This document shows positions 50,367 to 60,324 of a stretch of DNA of 64,000 nt, piece after piece (positions within the stretch are counted from its first letter, which is position 1; each line of letters begins with the position of its first letter). This stretch comes from Paraescarpia echinospica (taxonomy: Eukaryota > Annelida > Polychaeta > Sabellida > Siboglinidae): assembly GCA_020002185.1 (NCBI GenBank), contig CM034539.1, positions 1,110,355 through 1,174,354 of the forward strand, in the 5' to 3' direction. The notes beneath the pieces are model-generated. The model did no database searches. It saw nothing but the letters and a program-made list of their open reading frames with translations, and was not told the origin of the DNA. The position numbers and the translations under genes were made by a program.

Positions 50367-53300
50367 GTGCGTGTGTATGTGTGTTGTCGTTAAACATTAT
50401 GACGATGATGCTAATGAGAATGACGTGCACCAACTCACGTGCGACGGCCACAGGCTCGGCAATGGGGCCCTCGTAGACGGCGGTGTCGCTAGTGCACTGC
50501 GGCCCGGCCTCCACCGGCACGCACGTTAGGAGCTGCTGGTTCCAGAATTGGCACTTGGTGCACTTCATACGTCTCGCCGTCCACACCTTGCCGTACGGCG
50601 TGCAAATGTAGAAGGCGTTGCAGTCGTTGGGGTCGGGGGCGAACCCCGCTGCCGCCAGCGTGTTATTGCACAGGGGACAGTCGACTATAACATAGTCAAA
50701 CAGTCAAGGTAAGTTCTTATATATACTGCAGTATCCAGTCCTTAGGACTGCTCAATGCGCTTTATACTCTGGCAGACATGTGAAATTGAACACTATCTCG
50801 ACTTCTCTGGGAAGCCTTCAGCCACGCTGCAATTAACGCGCGAAGACTATTCGTACAAAAATACCCACCGCTTTGTATAGCCATGTAATCATTCATACAA
50901 CTGAGTGAACTGGAACAACGTAGAGTGAACGAACTTGCCCAATGTTCGACTCCATAATACAGGATTCGAACCCAGGTTCTCTCGATTGACGGATACAACT
51001 ATAGGGTAGTTGACGAAAACAACTAGGACAGTGACATTGGACATATTTATGGCGTACTAAGATAATATATACATTGCACATATCTGCATACGTCCCATAT
51101 GCCGACCAGATCACTTCGATCGGCCGAACAAGATCGAATGATTGTTACACGAAACCACTTGGAACACTTGGCCCGATACTATGGAATGACCTATCCCACG
51201 CAGTCAGGCATGCAGACTGGGTAGCTATACCCATGCACTCTTAGACTTTCTTTTTCTGGCAGACCTTCGAGGAGTTTTGTATTCCGCACCAGTGACATTT
51301 TAGCAAAATGGACATTCGATTTATGTATGACTGATGCAAACAAATAATTGACATCTCCTCCATACAAACACGTAAAACACTGATTCAGTCGCCAGTGTAT
51401 ACACACGACACAACCACAGGCACGCACGCTTGCACTAAGGCATTGCGTATGCAAATTTCACTCAACCGAAGTATTCCTGAAATTTGGCGGGTGACGACCT
51501 CACGTGTTGTCCGGACATATTCTGGTGTACACTTTTACTCTATGTCTTCGTCTTCTTGAGCCTTGGTCAGTTGCGTGATGGGGTGCATACTGCTTTATCC
51601 AGTCGGCCATCGGTATGATTATTCTGCATCAGTCGCGGTCTCCTGCAAGTCTTCCATTCTCGGCTGTTCATATATGTCCTTTCTCTCTCCACTCTCTCTC
51701 TCTCTCTTTCTGTCTCTCTCTCCATCTTCTTCTCCTTCTACCAACATCTTCAGTTTTCTGTTATCTTCTTGTCAATATATCCTCATCCCTGCTCTACGTA
51801 TGTTCTGTCCATGTCAGTCTGAACTACAGTCATCTCCAATTGCTTATTCTTGAAAATCTCTTCTCTCAATTCTCCCCTATACTTTCTGTTTCTAGTATCA
51901 CTTTATATACACTCTTTGTTCGCAGTTGCTTTCTGCTACCTCTACCTCCTCCTGCTGTCTCTCTGTCAGTGCCAGTCTTTCTGCTACCTCTACCTCCTCC
52001 TGCTGTCTCTCTGTCAGTGCCAGTCTTTCTGCTACCTCTACATCCTCCTGCTGTTTCTCTGTCAGTGCCAGTCTTTCTGCTACCTCTAACTCCTCCTGCT
52101 GTTTCTCTGTCAGTGTCAGTCTTTCTGCTACCTCTAGCTCCTCCTGCTGTTTCTCTGTCAGTGCCAGTCTTTCTGCTACCTCTAACTCCTCCTGCTGTTT
52201 CTCTGTCAGTGCCAGTCTTTCTGCTACCTCTAACTCCTCCTGCTGTTTCTCTGTCAGTGTCAGTCTTTCTGCTACCTCTACCTCCTCCTGCTGTTTCTCT
52301 GTCAGTGTCAGTCTTTCTGCTACCTCTAGCTCCTCCTGCTGTCTCTCTGTCAGTGCCAGTGTTTCTGCTACCTCTACCTCCTCCTGCTGTCTCTCTGTCA
52401 GCGCCAGTCTTTCTGCTACCTCTACCTCCTCCTGCTGTCTGTCTGTCAGCGCCAGTCTTTCTGCTACCTCTAGCTCCTCCTGCTGTCCCTCTATCAGTGT
52501 CAGTCTTTCTGCTACATCTACCTCCTCCTGCTGTTTCTCTGTCAGTGTCAGTCTTTCTGCTACCTCTACCTCCTCCTGCTGTCTCTCTGTCAGTGCCAGT
52601 CTTTCTGCTACCTCTACCTCCTCCTGCTGTTTCTCTGTCAGTGTCAGTCTTTCTGCTACCTCTACCTCCTCCTGCTGTCTCTCTGTCAGTGCCAGTCTTT
52701 CTGCTACCTCTAGCTCCTCCTGCTGTCTCTCTGTCAGTGTCAGTCTTTCTGCTACCTCTACCTCCTCCTGCTGTCTCTCTGTCAGTGCCAGTCTTTCTGC
52801 TACCTCTACCTCCTCCTGCTGTCTCTCTGTCAGTGCCAGTCTTTCTGCTACCTCTACCTCCTCCTGCTGTCTCTCTGTCAGTGCCAGTCTTTCTGCTACC
52901 TCTACCTCCTCCTGCTGTCTTTCTGTCAGTGCCAGTCTTTCCAACCCATAAAATTAATTATACTCCTTAAACCGCCAAACATTTCAGTGTCAAATTCCAG
53001 GAGAAGGTTTAAGAAATTTGAGAAAAACTTCTAACTATTTCCCCTTGAACAAAACGCGTCCAAATGCACCACATTCAGATTACAATACGGGCTGTTACGT
53101 CGTAATGTAATTCTAGTTTTGAACTGTTTCTGAGATGCAAGTTATTCATAAACGGATCTACACGCACATTTTGTCACACAATTGCCTGTTGTGATAGCTA
53201 TATATACTCTGAAATGCATCATTTATCACGGGGGCGTATTGATGCAAGGTCGCAGACTCACAAATGCGGTGACGGCGTTTTGTATGACTAAAGAAATATT

Positions 53301-56300
53301 ATAAATGTTCTCGAAACGTCACATAAATGTTGTTAATAATAATATCTTGTAATGGATCGGTATTTGTACTTTGGGGGCAGCTGAAAAGCTTTCTCTCCGT
53401 CATTGTCTGAAAACATTCGGCGTATTTCAAATGTGAAAGCTAAAATCGTACACAATATGCCTGATTCGATTTGGATATTAACAATAATTTAACGTGTTGC
53501 AGCTGCAGTTTAATAGGTGGTGTTTTCGCAAATGATTTTCACTTTAACACAAATGTTACTGCATTGGTTCAATACATGTAATGCGACATTTCACATCCTT
53601 CGAGGCATGCACAAATGACCAATGTCAATAGATCACAACAATTATCCCAATAAATTATGCTAATGTTGCCGCGGTTATAAACTCAACACGTTTGCCTCGT
53701 AAATAAACAATACGTCATTCCGCCATTTTGTTTCAGGGAGCGGCCTGTTGTTGATGAACGGTAAATCAATCTGACCTTGTGCGACGAATTGTATGGGCGA
53801 TGGGACCAGATCGCCGTTGCCATCCAGCCACGCGTGGAAGCATTTACTGTCGCTCCAAGGCCTCCTCACGACGAAGCCTGCACTAATCCAAGGAGACCAA
53901 GGAGACTTCGACGGCCAGTCGGAGGCGGGCATTTGGTTCCATGGCATCGACGTCTCGGCGGCTGGAAACAAACGAGCAAATGTAACATCAGTGGATCGAT
54001 ACACTTGATATGTGTTAGAATATAACATAGATTAATGACGAATATAGTAATTACGACGAGTTAAACGTTAACACAAATAAAGGACGACTAGATGTTAATT
54101 ACGACCTCTCAAACATGCTTAAATTTCATGATTTAGTTAAATACAAGACTATGGTCATACTTTATAAAGCAATCAACCATTCTTTAAATGTGTTCAAGCA
54201 TTATTTGAACCAACCGCAGCTATACACGTACATGATACAAGACAAAGCAAACTGTTCTATGTTAAAAAGACAAACACCACCCTCCGACTGCTGTCAATCA
54301 CCGTCAAGGGCATAAAAACGTGGAGCAATTTACCAAATAAATTGACTCAGCTTCCAAGTTTAACACAATTTAAAAAAGCAATCAAGTTTTCACAACTTTC
54401 TACATATTTGTGAATTGTTAATTGAAGGTGACGTTTTGTTAAACCTATGTAATAGTAACACAAGCACTTCGGATAAAAGGTTTATATATGAGTTGTGAAT
54501 ATTATTTTGTAATTTATTTATAATTCCTGTTGTATTTATTCAGTTTTTTTAGTTCGAGAAGGGCATAGCAACACATAAGTCTATGACTTCAGCTATGTCC
54601 TTTCAGCAGCAGCAGCAGCAACACACCATACTGTGCATGTATTATGTTGTTGTTGTTGTTGAATAAACGTTTATTCATTCACATTATGATTTGTCACATG
54701 GTCGCACAGCAAGTTTGTTGATTGTGAATATTATGATTAAAGGTAGTACTATGGTGGTGTTTATTGTAACATCGTGTTAATTAGTGCAAATTATAGACAT
54801 GGTAACTTCTCATCGCCGTGACTGTATCGTATTTTTGTGAATACATCACCCAGTATTACAAGAGGATGACGGATAGACGCCTAGCGTGCGTGCATGTGCA
54901 AAAGCATGTGCGTGCTTTGCATGCGCGTCGATCCCACTGCACTTCTAAAAGCAAGCGAGTTATCCGTCGAAGACAGCCCCTCTTACAACCAAGTGCATTA
55001 TCTGTGCAGAAGTTATGTCTTCTTTACGCCAGGTGCAGGAAGTCGTAAAGATTGATTTCGATGTATGCCAGATATATGGCCTACTTGATGTGTGACGTTA
55101 AAGTAGTTTGATAAACACAAATCGAATAAGGACCAGTATCAGGAACAGGTGCGGTCGTCTGGTCTACTTCTTCCCCTTGCTCCCTTGAGGGGTGGGGTAC
55201 TTCTACGTACCTCTGATACCAAACAATATTTATATGACGCATTGACAGTCGTAGGTGCGGTTGACGCAGTTTGTTTTATTTGAGTGACGTTGGACTATAA
55301 TCGAGTTCACATTCTATTTTGAACAATGATAAAATAGTAATAGCGCTAAAGAACATACATCATTAAATGTGTTGTTCTGTCAGCTATAGCTGTGACAGTG
55401 TGCGACACCTTGTGTACGGTCCAGTCGGTCAGGAGCGTATACGTCGTATGTGCATTGAAGCAAACTGCACAAACAACTGGAAACATTAGAGGAGTGTTTG
55501 ATTGCGCCGATTACTTGTAATGTTGATCATTATTTTCATGCAAAAAGATACTTTGAGTATCCCGCTATAAGGATATAGGTAACATTGATAAGGTGTAGAT
55601 ATGTCAAACAAAAATAATAAAAACATGTCAAACCAAAATATCCAAACTGTATAAATAAGGTACATGATACTGTTGTAATTCGCTGTGCACAAGTGTTTAT
55701 GGTGTCCATGAAGAGTGTTTGTCGAAATATTAAGATATTATACATTTTGCGGTTTTGTTGATGGCCGCCAAGCTTACAAGAAATAATTTGTTCAAGTATT
55801 TATTGTGGACTTTTGTATTACTGCACACTTATTTCTGCCAAATGTTTGATTTCTGTTCCATTTTATTTCTTCCTGTGTCACGCGCGCGTCAATGTCGTAT
55901 AATTGTCAAATATGACAGCTCGGTGTAAAAGATTGAAGATTAAATAGAACCTGTGAATGTGACGTTATATCCACGACACTGGGTACTTCAGTAATAATTG
56001 ACACTTCACAAAATTACACACTACGACGTCACACATATGTCAATGTTTTACGCCACTTTGCAACTTAAAAAATTACGTATTGGCAAAAATAGTCAAGCGA
56101 GCGAAAAATAAACAACTCGGAACACGTCCAAAACACGAAATTCTACAGTTGCTAGCATCCTCACTGCTCGTCCTGTCCCGACGATTTTTGTATCATTTGA
56201 AAGGATGCACTTTTTGTTATTCTAGCGTCATTTAGATTTCCCAGTAACCGTTCACAGAGCACCTATAAACGGACCTAAAATCGTGCCATTTTCGGTGTTC

Positions 56301-58369
56301 TGTACGGTTTCGAACGATGTTGGCGGCGGGTACTCAGTACAATAATCTTCCGATTGTAGCGCTGTTACCTCATTTGCATAGGTTCAGACATACGCACTTC
56401 ACCATTTCTTGATTTCATGTTATAAGCTCCACCCATTTTTAAACCACAACGAAACTGATGTGCTTTGATCGCAGCGAAACGGATATATATCTACGTCGGC
56501 GTGACGTCACAGTTACGTACGCCAATCAACAGGTCAACATTCGTTACGTTGGTTGGTTGATATACGTGATTGTGACGTCACGCCTACTTCGTGTATGTCA
56601 TTTTAGGAGCCGTTTAAAAGTGGGTGGAGCTTATAGCATTAAATGAGATAGTGGCGCCTCAATCGCTAGACTGGTGAACTGTGTCGACGAACCAACATCG
56701 TTCGCAGTGACTAAGTCACTGGAACCAGCATGGTTTTAGGTCCATTTATACTTATTAATTAATTATTTTAACTTACCTAAGTTTAGTAATCGTGACGAAA
56801 TACCGTCATACCCACAACTTGTTTTGGTTGCATATTATCTGTTGTTTTAGATATAGTTTCTTCGTCAATACGTTCAGAAGTGAGTGAATTGTATAGGGCC
56901 TACTGCTCATTCAGATAGTATCTGTAATTTCTATTTATAGGATTACTGATTAATTTTGTTTGGCCAAAGTTGGGCCAATATTGGTAAACAGTGTTTAAAT
57001 ATGTTTGCTATAACCGTCTTGGTTGTTATAATTTCGTCGTTATATATATACAGGATTTAGGGACAGTTTTCTTTTCGCGTGTTCTAGACAGAATGTCGCT
57101 TATAGTTTCCCATGTTTTTAATGTTATTTTTGTCCTTGTTAAAACAAGATTCATAATGCAGTTGCTTGGCTGTTCGTATGCTTTTTTAAGTATGCTTTTA
57201 AAAGATATCAGGTTAGTCCGAGTTGTTGAATGTTCTGGTGAATCAGGCAGTCATTTTAAGTTTCTTATATAACTTGTCTCTATATCGTATTGATTTGTGC
57301 AGGCCAAGTATAATGTTGGTTTTTTTTGTGCTTATATTTTTTAACTTAACTATTTTGTATGTGTTTGCATTTGATTTATTTGTATAACATTTTATAATTT
57401 ATGTTTGGGTCAGCAGATTGCGATTGATTAAGTTTATTAATGGTGGCTAGGCAAAAGGTCTCGTAATGTATCTGACAATTAAATAGTATATATTTATTGT
57501 ATTTCATTGTGGCAACGGATGTGATCATAATTAATCGAGAGACGCATGCTAATAACGACGTTTACCTGGTTTTGTCCGTCAATTCGTCTTCATAATATAT
57601 TTATTATCACATATAAAGATATTTGACACGGTGTTACCGACTAATATACTCTACCTGACGCCGTGAAGCCACAACAGCGGTGTCGCAAACAGTGGAGTGG
57701 TGTACAAATACCACAGTCAATGTGCCGGTATCGGGATGACACATTAATGCTAGCAAATGTTTGCTATTGGGTATGTAATACCTGTGTATCCACGGCGTGA
57801 CCAGAGACAACTGGCTCCTTGTAATATTGTGATATGCTGTAACGCGAACGTCTGGGATGGATTGTTCTACGTACGCGGGTGTATATAATGAGAGTAGAAC
57901 GAAACATTATGCTTGTCGTTCGCATGAACACACCGTCGGACGCACTTATGTGAGCACATGTTTTATACATGACTATGGCGGGGTCGTCTACTACATTAGG
58001 CGGCGATCGACTCACGCAAAAAGGCGAATGACCGGACAACACTGAAGCTGGCATTACACCTCACGGCGATGCGGTAATGAGACGAGACAAGAAGAGACGA
58101 GATGAGACGAGATGACACTAGATGACACGAGATGACACAAGATGACACGTGACGATATAAGACTAGATGACACGAAACGAGATGATACGAGGTGAGATGA
58201 TACGAGATGAGATAAGAATGATTAGAGACGAGACGAGACGAAACGAAACGAGACGAAACGATACGAGATAAGATGATGTGAGATGATATGAGACGAGACG
58301 AGACGAGGCGAGACGATACTTACACGCGGCGACGACTGCGACCAGCAGACATAGTAGAGTTGCGCTCAT
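46209..58369 (-). CDS. secreted chitin-binding (CBM14) plus laminin-G-like protein, Pif-like, eight coding exons
   Basis: Coding exons in transcript order: 58324-58369, 53776-53961, 50439-50684, 49808-50055, 49086-49229, 47957-48056, 47235-47323, 46209-46283. They total 1134 bp, 377 residues plus TAG, and all junction phases agree. Residues 1-17 are a signal peptide (MSATLLCLLVAVVAASA). Residues 18-77 are Trp-rich and unassigned. Residues 80-141 are a CBM14/peritrophin-A domain with the six-Cys spacing C83-15-C99-5-C105-13-C119-12-C132-8-C141 and an aromatic DCNAFYIC core. Residues about 165-377 are a concanavalin-A/LamG fold (YFDGNGTLEIPFF; EWHHIAIVWDG; FTGVMDQVCFYKSALSAQEV). Extracellular chitin binding is established for CBM14. 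Combined CBM14 and LamG is known in Pif-type molluscan shell-matrix proteins, but Pif also carries a VWA domain, which is absent here. The role in shell, cuticle or other matrix is inferred. Confidence 0.85.
46411..46605. repeat. 31-bp repeat (6 copies) in intron 7
   Basis: Six copies of a unit containing aatctgaatactgcgcccgc, then gaaatgttcac, between exons 8 and 7. Divergence is low, which implies recent expansion. Confidence 0.93.
47235..47323 (-). CDS. exon 7 of the CBM14/LamG gene (GC donor)
   Basis: It is 89 bp, with acceptor tttctacacag. It ends GATCAG before GCGAGT, a GC-AG type donor. It encodes residues 324-353 (GPILNTKCPIVLGSFLCPKG, then FFTGVMDQ). Reading through the donor gives 14 out-of-family residues and then a stop. 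Splicing to exon 8 restores the expected LamG C-terminus. Confidence 0.8.
47440..47695. repeat. GTT/CTG trinucleotide-rich tract in intron 6
   Basis: Imperfect GTT repeats change into a pure CTG run (47597-47625) and then GTT/GGC. It is intronic to the CBM14/LamG gene. The plus-strand open frame is poly-Cys/Val low complexity. Confidence 0.9.
47957..48056 (-). CDS. exon 6 of the CBM14/LamG gene
   Basis: It is 100 bp, with acceptor cttgtttcag and donor TCTCAG then GTACGG, entering in phase 0 and leaving in phase 1. It encodes residues 291-323, containing EWHHIAIVWDGKNVKFYHD, the best conserved LamG strand pair. Confidence 0.88.
49086..49229 (-). CDS. exon 5 of the CBM14/LamG gene
   Basis: It is 144 bp, with acceptor gtctgcctcatgcag and donor CAATGG then GTAAAC, phase 0 at both ends. 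It encodes residues 243-290 (GILSNSDCLKGADKDDSS, then IYISSPSSNLFNAGLK and VKFQW). Confidence 0.85.
49570..49800. repeat. GAGT microsatellite in intron 4
   Basis: Imperfect (GAGT)n and CAGT runs reach to within 10 bp of the exon 4 donor at 49807. The minus-strand frames (SLTHSLTH) are low complexity. Confidence 0.9.
49808..50055 (-). CDS. exon 4 of the CBM14/LamG gene (start of LamG-like domain)
   Basis: It is 248 bp, with acceptor gcgccgtcttgcag and donor TACCAG then GTCACT, entering in phase 1 and leaving in phase 0. It encodes residues 160-242, including the strands CVTFDESNNG, KKCGYFDGNGTLEI and FSVSLFYGL typical of the first half of the fold. Confidence 0.88.
50145..50395. repeat. CA, TA and GT microsatellites in intron 3
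   Basis: A (CA)n tract (about 50150-50182), an AT-rich TATATA stretch, and a (GT)n tract (50335-50395) nearly fill the 383-bp intron between exons 4 and 3. Confidence 0.9.
50439..50684 (-). CDS. exon 3 of the CBM14/LamG gene (chitin-binding domain)
   Basis: It is 246 bp, with acceptor gactatgttatag and donor GTCGCAC then GTGAGT, and phase 1 at both ends. The whole CBM14 domain (residues 78-159) is in this single exon. It has two extra cysteines, C80 and C122, beyond the canonical six, and these could form a fourth disulfide. Confidence 0.88.
51926..52945. repeat. 48-bp minisatellite (about 21 copies) in intron 2
   Basis: Units of 48 bp contain ctttctgctacctctacctc, then ctcctgctgtctctctgtca and gtgccagt. 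On the minus strand (sense to the gene) the unit reads as a charged 16-residue repeat, ERLALTERQQEEVEVA, open for 348 codons. That frame has no ATG at its start, is bounded by stops and has no convincing splice sites, and the other strand is equally open. I treat it as intronic DNA. Confidence 0.93.
52970..53775. other. remainder of intron 2, no feature seen
   Basis: AT-rich intronic sequence between the minisatellite and exon 2. No repeat or coding signal is recognised. The 50685-51925 part of the same intron is also plain apart from a CT-rich stretch at about 51690-51740. Confidence 0.5.
53776..53961 (-). CDS. exon 2 of the CBM14/LamG gene (Trp-rich N-terminal region)
   Basis: It is 186 bp, with acceptor gtttgtttccag and donor CACAAG then GTCAGA, and phase 1 at both ends. 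It encodes residues 16-77, with six tryptophans (PWNQM, SDW, SPWSPW, RPWSD, HAWLDG). I do not recognise this region as a named domain. Confidence 0.85.
54100..54675 (+). pseudogene. 5'-truncated LINE 3' end (Jockey/CR1/L2-type tail) in intron 1
   Basis: The plus-strand remnant starts MLKFHDLVKYKTMVILYKAI and, after a frameshift near 54270, continues LLSITVKGIKTWSNLPNKL, then LTQFKKAI and a stop near 54412. This is the C-terminal tail seen after the reverse transcriptase in many Jockey, CR1 or L2-type LINEs. A 3' UTR follows with a hairpin (aagggcatagc against gctatgtcctt) and a TGTTG-repeat end near 54665. It is inserted antisense to the host gene and is inactive. Confidence 0.7.
54680..56410. 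other. intron 1 sequence, no gene seen
   Basis: AT-rich DNA. Open frames of 60-80 codons have no recognisable features. Confidence 0.5.
56423..56633. mobile_element. 211-bp foldback MITE with TA target duplication
   Basis: The left end taagctccacccatttttaa and the right end ttaaaagtgggtggagctta are inverted copies. TA dinucleotides flank both sides (56421-56422, 56634-56635), as in Tc1/mariner-type insertions. The interior is also palindromic: gcgtgacgtcac on the left pairs with gtgacgtcacgc on the right, so nearly the whole element can fold. It lies in intron 1 of the CBM14/LamG gene. Confidence 0.75.
56640..58070. other. intron 1 sequence, no gene seen
   Basis: T-rich then mixed DNA. No supported coding or repeat structure. 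Confidence 0.5.
58075..58318. repeat. degenerate GAGAC/GATGA repeat next to exon 1
   Basis: Imperfect 5- and 10-bp units (gagacgagat, gatgacacga, gatacgagat) fill the first 240 bp of intron 1, ending 5 bp before the exon 1 donor. Confidence 0.9.
58324..58369 (-). CDS. exon 1 of the CBM14/LamG gene (signal peptide)
   Basis: The ATG at 58369 starts 15 codons plus one base, ending at donor GCCGCGT then GTAAGT. It encodes the hydrophobic leader, and the Ser codon is completed in exon 2. Only 21 bp upstream of the ATG, an acceptor-like gctctttcag (AG at 58391-58392) suggests a further untranslated exon at higher coordinates. Confidence 0.8.
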
Positions 58370-58392
58370 GATTCTTGATCGATGTTTCTTCT

Positions 58393-59630
58393 GAAAGAGC
58401 AAAACATGCCGATTAACAACCAATAGTAACATGTATCCACGTAAGCTACGTGAGACGCAGTGGTTGACGGAGGCTGACCTTCCATGACACGACTTGCCCC
58501 GCTAGTTGTTGTATCTTTAACCGCATTGGGTAAATTATAACGTTTTAGGACATCTCATGAAACTTTTCATTAAGCAAATTGGCACAGCGTCAATCATTTA
58601 CTTATGCACTTGCTACGGGCCAAATAGTTCTGCGGTTTTGTTGACATTTAAAAAGTTTCAATCCGAACCGCAATCCTGAAAGATGTTGTATATTAAATAA
58701 CAAGCTCCGGTCTCACCTCGTGAAGTGTTTGTTCTGGTATGTGACCGTGACAAATTTACACCGAAGTGGGCACAATAAATAATAGTCCACTTTATGTAGA
58801 TAACATATTAAGACGTCTGGACAATATGATAAAACACGGACCCTGACGTAGTTCATTTAGAAAACGTCATTGCTAACAAGGGACATGTCAGAGTTATATG
58901 CTCGTATAACATTGTGGAACTATTTGTTGGCGGCGTTGAATGCGAACTATATCCCTTTCAGTATTGATCGACACAACAATGGGTATTCGTGAAATAATAT
59001 CTTGGTACATTTACTGGTATCTGTGTAATACTACTATCCGACATAATAGATTGGTAGGCGTCTTGTATTGGATAGTTGAACGTACTGGTCCACATCGAGT
59101 GGCAGACTGGTGTTTGTGTTGTACGACAGGTACACCACACCAGTTCCAGGCGAAGAGTTTCGAAAAGTAAATGTTGTGTCTCGTTCAATAGTGTATATAT
59201 GACATCTGTCAAGTACTACCCGTGAGAACATCCCGCGCTTCGTCCGTTACAGTATGAATAAAACATTGTCCCCATGCAGCACGCACCCCATCCTGTACTG
59301 TAGGCGTACAGTGTTGGTCAAACATTGCCCCCGACTCGGCACGTTTCTCTTGCAATATTGCACAGCATAAATAATAAAACATCAGAAGAGTTTGTTTAAT
59401 AGAGTATTACTTGGGTTCAGTTATGTCTGTCAAAACATTGACACCTATTCTTTAGGTTGCAACAAAACACAGTGGTGTCCGATTACTGAACATTCTTCAC
59501 GATAGCTGAAATAGTTAGTACTATCCTTATTGTTATATCCACTATATCTATCTTCTCGTGATGACGTCATCGCTATAAATGACATCATGGTGTCCCAAAT
59601 CCCATAATATACAAGTTGTAGATTTGTGGT
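58393..59630. other. upstream region of the CBM14/LamG gene, no gene seen
   Basis: It may contain the untranslated first exon and promoter of the minus-strand gene, but no TATA box or start can be fixed. A minus-strand frame at 59034-59231 has no recognised domain. Confidence 0.4.
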
Positions 59631-59634
59631 GTAC

Positions 59635-59700
59635 ACGCACGCACGCACGCACGCACGCACGCACGTACGCACGCACACACACACACACACACACACACAA
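59635..59700. repeat. CACG and CA microsatellite
   Basis: (CACG)n followed by (CA)n. Confidence 0.95.
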
Positions 59701-60324
59701 CTTCCCTATCTCCCATGTGTTATACGGGAGACGGGGAACTTCTTTTAATACCAGACTAGAAAAAGACAAGAAAGATGAGGTGAACGGGCCTAGAGAAGTC
59801 AAACCAAAAGCGTTTATTTAAAGTCGAAAGCGTTTTGTCGTCGTTAATTGTACAAATTAAATATACAAAACATATTAGTAAACAGGTTAAAAGGAGAAAT
59901 ATTAAAGAAAAAAATCCTCATAGCATCATGTTACTTCTTTGCTGATAATTCATAGCAGCAACCTTTTACATGATATTAACTTCATAAGTAATACAGACGT
60001 GTATTGCATAAGGCCTACTTATGTTTTATTCTTTAAATGTCAGCAGGGCAACTGGCTTTCGCAAGCTTCCAAGTGTAACGACTAAAATAATTTCTGTAGA
60101 CGATTAAAAAGTACGCCTTTTTAGTAAACAGACTACACACATTACTTAAACTATTAACACACTTAAACTATTAACACACTTAAACTATTAACGCACTACA
60201 CATCTAGACATAAAAGAGCCGGTTTCACTAAGGGCAGACGAGCTGAGGAAGCTGCTTTAAACCACACAACTACATAGAACCGTACAATCGACCGGAAAGG
60301 AGTGAACGAAGTAAACAGGGTCTC
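59701..60324. other. no gene seen
   Basis: AT-rich DNA with a triple repeat of acttaaactattaacaca at 60142-60195. Otherwise plain. Confidence 0.5.

Noticed and set aside
51615..52970. 451-codon plus-strand frame (SLSVPVFLLPLPPPAV repeats)
   Set aside because: It is the shadow of the 48-bp intronic minisatellite, antisense to the real gene.
55130..55220. Small structured RNA (hairpin-rich, pyrimidine stretch with tatcagg and ctgatacc)
   Set aside because: No match to a known snRNA or other RNA that I can recognise; pairing is weak.
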